DNA from: a virus
Strand: one strand, 5' to 3'
Virus record (IMG/VR): IMGVR_UViG_3300040770_000556
Span: 1 to 25,134 of that record
DNA: 25,134 bases
Shown here: in pieces, positions 21,534 through 25,134 of the stretch
How the letters are laid out: every line of letters begins with the position of its first letter
Numbering within the stretch: position 1 is the first letter of the stretch
Notes under the pieces: model-generated
What the model saw: only the letters and a program-made list of their open reading frames with translations
What the model was told of the DNA's origin: nothing
The model's database searches: none
Translations under genes and position numbers: made by a program

Positions 21534-22753
21534 CAGCTAGTTTACCACAACAAATAGAAGTCAAAACAAAGCTGATGCCTAATAAGGTGGGAGCTTTATT
21601 TATGAAACCAGGAACGGCTAAAACTAGGCCAACTATTGAAATGGTGAATGCTGTTGAAGGAGTTGATTTGGTAGTTTGGGTTGGTCCACTCAGAAGCATC
21701 AAGCCAAAGGATGGTTTGCCAAGTATAATTGACGAGATCAATAAATGGGGAGGGTTTAATTGCCCGAATGTAGTATATATGGGAATTGAAACGATACAAG
21801 GTTCAGACCGTGCTTACTTGCAGTTGTATAAACAAATTTCCACGGCTTGGCGTTGTTTTTTGATTGTCGATGAAAGTATCAAGATGAAAAACTTTGAAGC
21901 CAAAAGAACGCAGCGAATGTTGACTCTTGGCGCAATGGTAGAATACAAATTGATTTTGAATGGTACTCCCATCACTAAAAATGTAATGGATATATGGAGC
22001 CAGATACATTTTCTTTCTCCTTTGATTCTTAGAATGGATTATGCCGAATTCAAGAATACCTTTTTGAAATATACCACAATCACCAAACATTTGTCTGGGA
22101 AAAAAAGTTATACTAAGGAATTCATTACAGGCGTGGAGAATATTCCATTCCTGTATTCTTTGATTGGAGAATATATTTTTGAATGTGATTTGAATTTAGA
22201 AATCAAACAGTATTGGAATAATTATAGCTACACGCTTTGCGATGAAACCAAGAAGGAGTATAATTATCTGAAAGAAAAGTATTTGGATGATAAAACATTG
22301 GAAGAAAAGAATAATAATATTTTCCTTGAAATGACTCAAAAAATGCAGCACACCTATTGCTGTACTGTGAATAAGTTTGAAGTTTTAGAAAAACACTTTG
22401 AAACTTGGCCAGAAGAAAAACATATTATCTTTTGCAAGTTCATAAGATCACAGGAAGAACTGAAAGAAGCTTTCCCAAAAGCACAGGTTTTGAGTTACCA
22501 AAAGGAATCCATGAGTTTGAACCTGCAGCATTATCCTTACACGATTTTTTGGGATAAGAACTTTGATTGGGGATTGCGAGAACAGGGAACATTTAGAAAC
22601 TATCGAACAGGAAACCTAGAAGATTGTTATTACTGGGATATGACTGGCGATGTAGGACTGGAAGCGTTGTTTGACAAAAACGTGAAAGCCAAAACAAGTA
22701 TGGTAGAGTATTTTAAAAAAGTAGGAAGAGAAAATTTAAAAGAGATATTATGA
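21530..22753 (+). CDS. Compact SNF2-type SF2 helicase/ATPase
   Basis: A 407-aa protein. Motif I is GTAKT (28-32) in FMKPGTAKTRPTIE, a deviation from GxGKT. Motif II is VDES (113-116) in FLIVDES, and motif III is LNGTPI (143-148), as in SNF2-family proteins. The middle contains an insertion with many charged residues, and the second RecA domain is short (HIIFCKFIRSQEELKEAF). A motif-VI-like segment REQGTFRNYRTGN sits around 350-370 (Q..xxR.YR.G). It should act as an ATP-driven DNA translocase. It lies within a translationally coupled operon (ATGA overlaps on both sides) ahead of the ParB/PAPS pair. Substrate and direction are unknown. Confidence 0.7.
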   Translation: MTASLPQQIEVKTKLMPNKVGALFMKPGTAKTRPTIEMVNAVEGVDLVVWVGPLRSIKPKDGLPSIIDEINKWGGFNCPNVVYMGIETIQGSDRAYLQLYKQISTAWRCFLIVDESIKMKNFEAKRTQRMLTLGAMVEYKLILNGTPITKNVMDIWSQIHFLSPLILRMDYAEFKNTFLKYTTITKHLSGKKSYTKEFITGVENIPFLYSLIGEYIFECDLNLEIKQYWNNYSYTLCDETKKEYNYLKEKYLDDKTLEEKNNNIFLEMTQKMQHTYCCTVNKFEVLEKHFETWPEEKHIIFCKFIRSQEELKEAFPKAQVLSYQKESMSLNLQHYPYTIFWDKNFDWGLREQGTFRNYRTGNLEDCYYWDMTGDVGLEALFDKNVKAKTSMVEYFKKVGRENLKEIL

Positions 22754-23298
22754 GTACAAAATTTAAGAGTCCGGTTTACAATGTTATAGCGGTGCCAATG
22801 GACAAAATAGAAGCCAACGATTACAACCCTAATCATGTGGCCAAAAGAGAAATGGATCTATTGTATCAAAGCATCAAATGCGATGGTTACACCATGCCAA
22901 TTGTTTGTTTTTATGACCAAAGTAGAGACAAATATGTTATCGTGGATGGATTTCACAGATACACAATTATGCTTCGTTACAAGAACATTTTTGAGCGTGA
23001 AAACGGAATGTTACCCGTATCAGTAATTGAAAAAGACATCAGTGATAGAATGGCATCCACCATTCGACACAACCGAGCGAGAGGAAAACACGAGGTGGAA
23101 CTACAAGCTTCACTAGTAGGAATGTTAAAATTAGGTTGGGACGAAATCAAGATTATGAAAGAGCTTGGAATGACTCTCGAGGAAGTGCAGCGATTAATTG
23201 GACTTAAAGGGATTGCCTCAGAAATACTAGGAGTTCCTTATTCAATTGAGCGCCAAATTAAAGAAGTGGAAGAAGATATTAATGATGAAATAGATTAA
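22750..23298 (+). CDS. ParB/Srx-type protein of the IbrB family
   Basis: A 182-aa protein. Residues 8-110 form a ParB/sulfiredoxin-like domain: MDKIEANDYNPNHVAKREMD, DGFHRYTI (66-73, the GEHR-like motif) and VSVIEKD. Residues 105-115 hold the HNRARGKH motif that marks IbrB-type proteins, followed by an LGM.LEEVQRL helical part. IbrA/IbrB are known from Enterobacteria as an adjacent pair that activates other prophage genes. The same adjacency appears here with a PAPS-reductase-like gene 2 bp downstream. The molecular activity of IbrB is not established. Whether this protein regulates, nicks or guides modification is inference. Confidence 0.8.
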   Translation: MSTKFKSPVYNVIAVPMDKIEANDYNPNHVAKREMDLLYQSIKCDGYTMPIVCFYDQSRDKYVIVDGFHRYTIMLRYKNIFERENGMLPVSVIEKDISDRMASTIRHNRARGKHEVELQASLVGMLKLGWDEIKIMKELGMTLEEVQRLIGLKGIASEILGVPYSIERQIKEVEEDINDEID

Positions 23299-23300
23299 TT

Positions 23301-24443
23301 ATGGCTAGAACGGTAGTAAGAGGAGTTGTTGATGTTCTGGAGGCAGTAAACAAGAGAATTTCATTTCTGTTTGATAATTATGATAATATCCAATTGGCTT
23401 TTTCTGGCGGAAAGGATAGTACGGTTTTGTTTCATTTGATCAATGAAGAAGCGAAAAAAAGAGATAGAAAGTTTATTCTTTACTTTCAAGATCAAGAAGC
23501 CGAATATCAAGGAACTGTTGATTTTGTAGAATGGGCAATGAGTCAGCCTAATGTGATTCCGCTGTGGTACCAAGTGCCTATCTTTATGACAAATGCAGCG
23601 AGCCATCAGCAATTGTTTCTTTGGGCGTGGGGAGAAAATGAGGAATGGGTAAGAGAGAAACACCCTATTGCGATTCATAGTATTGACAACAAATACCCTA
23701 AGCGATTTCACAAGTTCAATTTGTGGGCGGGTCAGAATTTAGAAAAAAAGAGGAAAGGAAAAAGTGTTTCCATTATTGGATTAAGAGCTGAGGAAAGTCC
23801 AGACAGGCGATTTGTAATGTTTGGAGAAGACAGTGAAATGTTTTGGCTTAGAAGAAAAAACACGCCACATAAAGCCTACCCCATAATTGACTGGAAATAC
23901 ACGGATGTTTGGAAATACTTGATTGAAAATAATTTCAAGTACAATAAAGTATATGACAAAATGTATATGCTTGGCGGGAACTTGAAGATGTTTCGGGTTT
24001 CTAATTTAGTCCACGAAAAGGCTTTTAGATGCCTTACGGACTTGCAAGAATTAGAGCCTGAAACCTATAATCAGTTAGAAAAAAGATTGAAAGGCGTGCA
24101 TACTGCTGCTATTTATGGCAAAGAAAACTTAATGTATTCCATTAAATCTTTGCCAGAAGCATTCAATACCTGGAAAGAGTACAAGGAGTTTTTATTGAAT
24201 TCCATTCATCCTGATTTAAAGCGAATATTTGAGTACCAATGGCTGAGATTGCAAAACATAGAGGATGAAGATTGTTTTAAGTACATGGTTAAAAGAATTT
24301 TACTTTGTGATTGGGAGGGAAATATCACGAGTAAAAAATGGACTTTTGGAGAAAATGTAAATTATACAAAAGAACAAATTCTTGAAAGGAATGGATTAAG
24401 AAAAACGGACGAAATAATCCAGAAGTGGATGCAAATTTTATAG
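23301..24443 (+). CDS. PAPS-reductase-like ATP-pyrophosphatase of the IbrA family
   Basis: A 380-aa protein. SGGKDST (35-41) is the PP-loop that activates substrate with ATP, GLRAEES (160-166) is a second family motif, and YPIIDWKYTDVWKYLIEN (about 193-210) is the typical segment of sulfotransfer/PAPS reductase enzymes. Residues 230-275 (FRVSNLVHEKAFRCLTDLQE, EPETYNQLEKRLKGV) resemble the DUF3440 C-terminal domain of IbrA. Known relatives also include DndC-type sulfur-transfer proteins. Catalytic residues appear intact, so it is probably active, with an unknown substrate: a sulfur/nucleotide reaction or regulation. It follows IbrB by 2 bp. Confidence 0.82.
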   Translation: MARTVVRGVVDVLEAVNKRISFLFDNYDNIQLAFSGGKDSTVLFHLINEEAKKRDRKFILYFQDQEAEYQGTVDFVEWAMSQPNVIPLWYQVPIFMTNAASHQQLFLWAWGENEEWVREKHPIAIHSIDNKYPKRFHKFNLWAGQNLEKKRKGKSVSIIGLRAEESPDRRFVMFGEDSEMFWLRRKNTPHKAYPIIDWKYTDVWKYLIENNFKYNKVYDKMYMLGGNLKMFRVSNLVHEKAFRCLTDLQELEPETYNQLEKRLKGVHTAAIYGKENLMYSIKSLPEAFNTWKEYKEFLLNSIHPDLKRIFEYQWLRLQNIEDEDCFKYMVKRILLCDWEGNITSKKWTFGENVNYTKEQILERNGLRKTDEIIQKWMQIL

Positions 24444-24446
24444 ATT

Positions 24447-24695
24447 ATGAAAGAACCTAAAAACATAGTAGAATCCATGTTTCTGGAAGAAAAAAGAAAC
24501 AAAGTAGCGAGTATAATTCAAACTGCCCGTGTGCAAAAAGGATGGACACAGCAGGAACTGGCCGACCGTATGGGATGCCAAGTTCAGACAATTAATAAAA
24601 TAGAAAATGCCAGGTATTCGCCTAATTGCGATATCTTGTATAGTTTGTTAGAATGTTTAGATCTAACTTTAAAAATTAATAACGAAAAATTATAA
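24447..24695 (+). CDS. XRE-family HTH regulator
   Basis: An 82-aa single-domain protein. Residues 22-75 are a clear Cro/CI-type HTH: IQTARVQKGWTQQELADRMG, then VQTINKIENARYSPNCDIL, with the Q..L(A).(M)G..Q.(I)..IE.G core. It starts 3 bp after ibrA and ends 2 bp before the next gene, so it should be co-transcribed. It may feed back on the dyad over the operon promoter. Its size and its adjacency to a small unknown gene also fit anti-CRISPR-associated (Aca) regulators, which is inference. Confidence 0.85.
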   Translation: MKEPKNIVESMFLEEKRNKVASIIQTARVQKGWTQQELADRMGCQVQTINKIENARYSPNCDILYSLLECLDLTLKINNEKL

Positions 24696-24697
24696 AT

Positions 24698-25075
24698 ATG
24701 AAAAAAAGAATTTTAGGATTAAAAATTGATACGAATAGAATCAGCTGGGCGATTGTCGAAGAAAACATTTCAGATCTACCTCAATTTCCGCATTCTGATT
24801 TGCAGTATGAAATTAAAGAAGACAAATACATTGTAGATTCATCCGATGATGAAGTTATTACTTTTAAAATTGCAAATTTTGAGAATGAAAAAGACAGGCA
24901 ACAATTCAAAAATGGAATATTAAATAAATACCGTAGTTTATTTGGTGCTGATAGTAAAGAAGAGACTGGATTGTGTTATATGATTTATTCTGATAATTTA
25001 TATTCCATTGATCACAAGAAATTACAAACACGAGCCATACACGCAATGGATTGGTTTATTGAAGTTATTAAATAA
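24698..25075 (+). CDS. Protein with Cas9-like RuvC-I N-terminus, no catalytic Asp
   Basis: A 125-aa protein starting MKKRILGLKIDTNRISWAIV and continuing EEN. Most positions of that stretch match the first residues of many type II-C Cas9 proteins (MKKILGLDLGTNSIGWALVEE): the shared positions are RILGL, I/L, T-N, I, W-A and V-E-E. The RuvC-I catalytic Asp is replaced by Lys (K9), and the conserved Gly two residues on is Asp. The rest of the protein, residues 25-125, has no Cas9 resemblance: acidic middle (KEDKYIVDSSDDEVITFKI), helix, and ending IHAMDWFIEVIK. Nuclease activity through this motif is not expected. It may be a mimic, a captured fragment or chance. It is the last gene before a strong terminator. 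Confidence 0.6.
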   Translation: MKKRILGLKIDTNRISWAIVEENISDLPQFPHSDLQYEIKEDKYIVDSSDDEVITFKIANFENEKDRQQFKNGILNKYRSLFGADSKEETGLCYMIYSDNLYSIDHKKLQTRAIHAMDWFIEVIK

Positions 25076-25078
25076 TAC

Positions 25079-25106
25079 AAAACCCGCTACTCCTAGCGGG
25101 TTTTTT
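25079..25106 (+). terminator. Rho-independent terminator ending the operon
   Basis: Perfect 11 bp stem AAAACCCGCTA / TAGCGGGTTTT with a CTCC loop and following T. It starts 3 bp after the last operon gene. The 28 bp beyond it to the window edge show no gene. Confidence 0.92.
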
Positions 25107-25134
25107 GTTTGTCCTTTTCTTACACTTGCCGTTT

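Noticed and set aside
24698-25075. Functional Cas9 or IscB nuclease
   Set aside because: Only the first 22 residues resemble Cas9. There is no HNH, bridge helix or further RuvC motifs, and the RuvC-I Asp is absent.

Overview
The window looks like a contiguous piece of a temperate tailed phage (Caudoviricetes, HK97-type head) of a Flavobacterium-like Bacteroidota host. The grounds are very low GC, Bacteroidota-type promoters (TTG/TTTG, 19-21 nt, TATATTTG) and little Shine-Dalgarno signal. Recognisable families are a Bacteroidota-style tyrosine integrase, a DUF3127 protein, a primase-helicase, an S49 capsid protease with a major capsid protein, and BACON-like tail sequence. Terminase, portal and lysis genes are not visible, so the element continues beyond both edges.

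Layout. (1) 1-4107: end of a tail gene and two large tail/baseplate proteins, closed by a bidirectional terminator. (2) 4118-5885, minus strand: integrase, a possible attP region (18-19 bp direct repeats, tRNA-3'-end-like core, 18 bp perfect inverted repeat) and a small repressor. (3) 5980-12457, plus strand: early/replication operon with a HTH protein, a primase-helicase, a DUF3127 OB-fold protein and several small proteins, ending in a small secreted beta-barrel-like protein. (4) 12474-14007: short unrelated ORFs; the first three are each followed within 5 nt of the stop by an imperfect 70-125 nt palindrome with conserved AAC/GTT ends, the architecture of integron attC sites. (5) 14288-14991: about 700 bp without genes, with a terminator, two C-tract repeats, seven GTGGAAC/GTTCCAC motifs and a promoter. 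(6) 14992-19839: two unknown proteins, then head genes (S49 protease with a nested scaffold start, capsid, HeH-repeat protein) and a tail-tube candidate. (7) 19945-20682: unknown phage protein between terminators. (8) 20749-25106: a self-contained operon with its own promoter/operator and terminator. It encodes two small proteins, a SNF2-like helicase, an IbrB-like ParB protein, an IbrA-like PAPS-reductase-family protein, an XRE regulator and a 125-aa protein whose first 22 residues resemble the start of Cas9 with the RuvC-I aspartate replaced.

The integrase region lies between late tail genes and the early operon, with phage genes on both sides. That is the order of a phage with intact attP rather than of an integrated prophage end. 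The two most interesting items are the attC-like array inside a phage and the Cas9-like N-terminus beside a small HTH gene in a moron-like operon. Both are sequence-level inferences that need database and structure checks.
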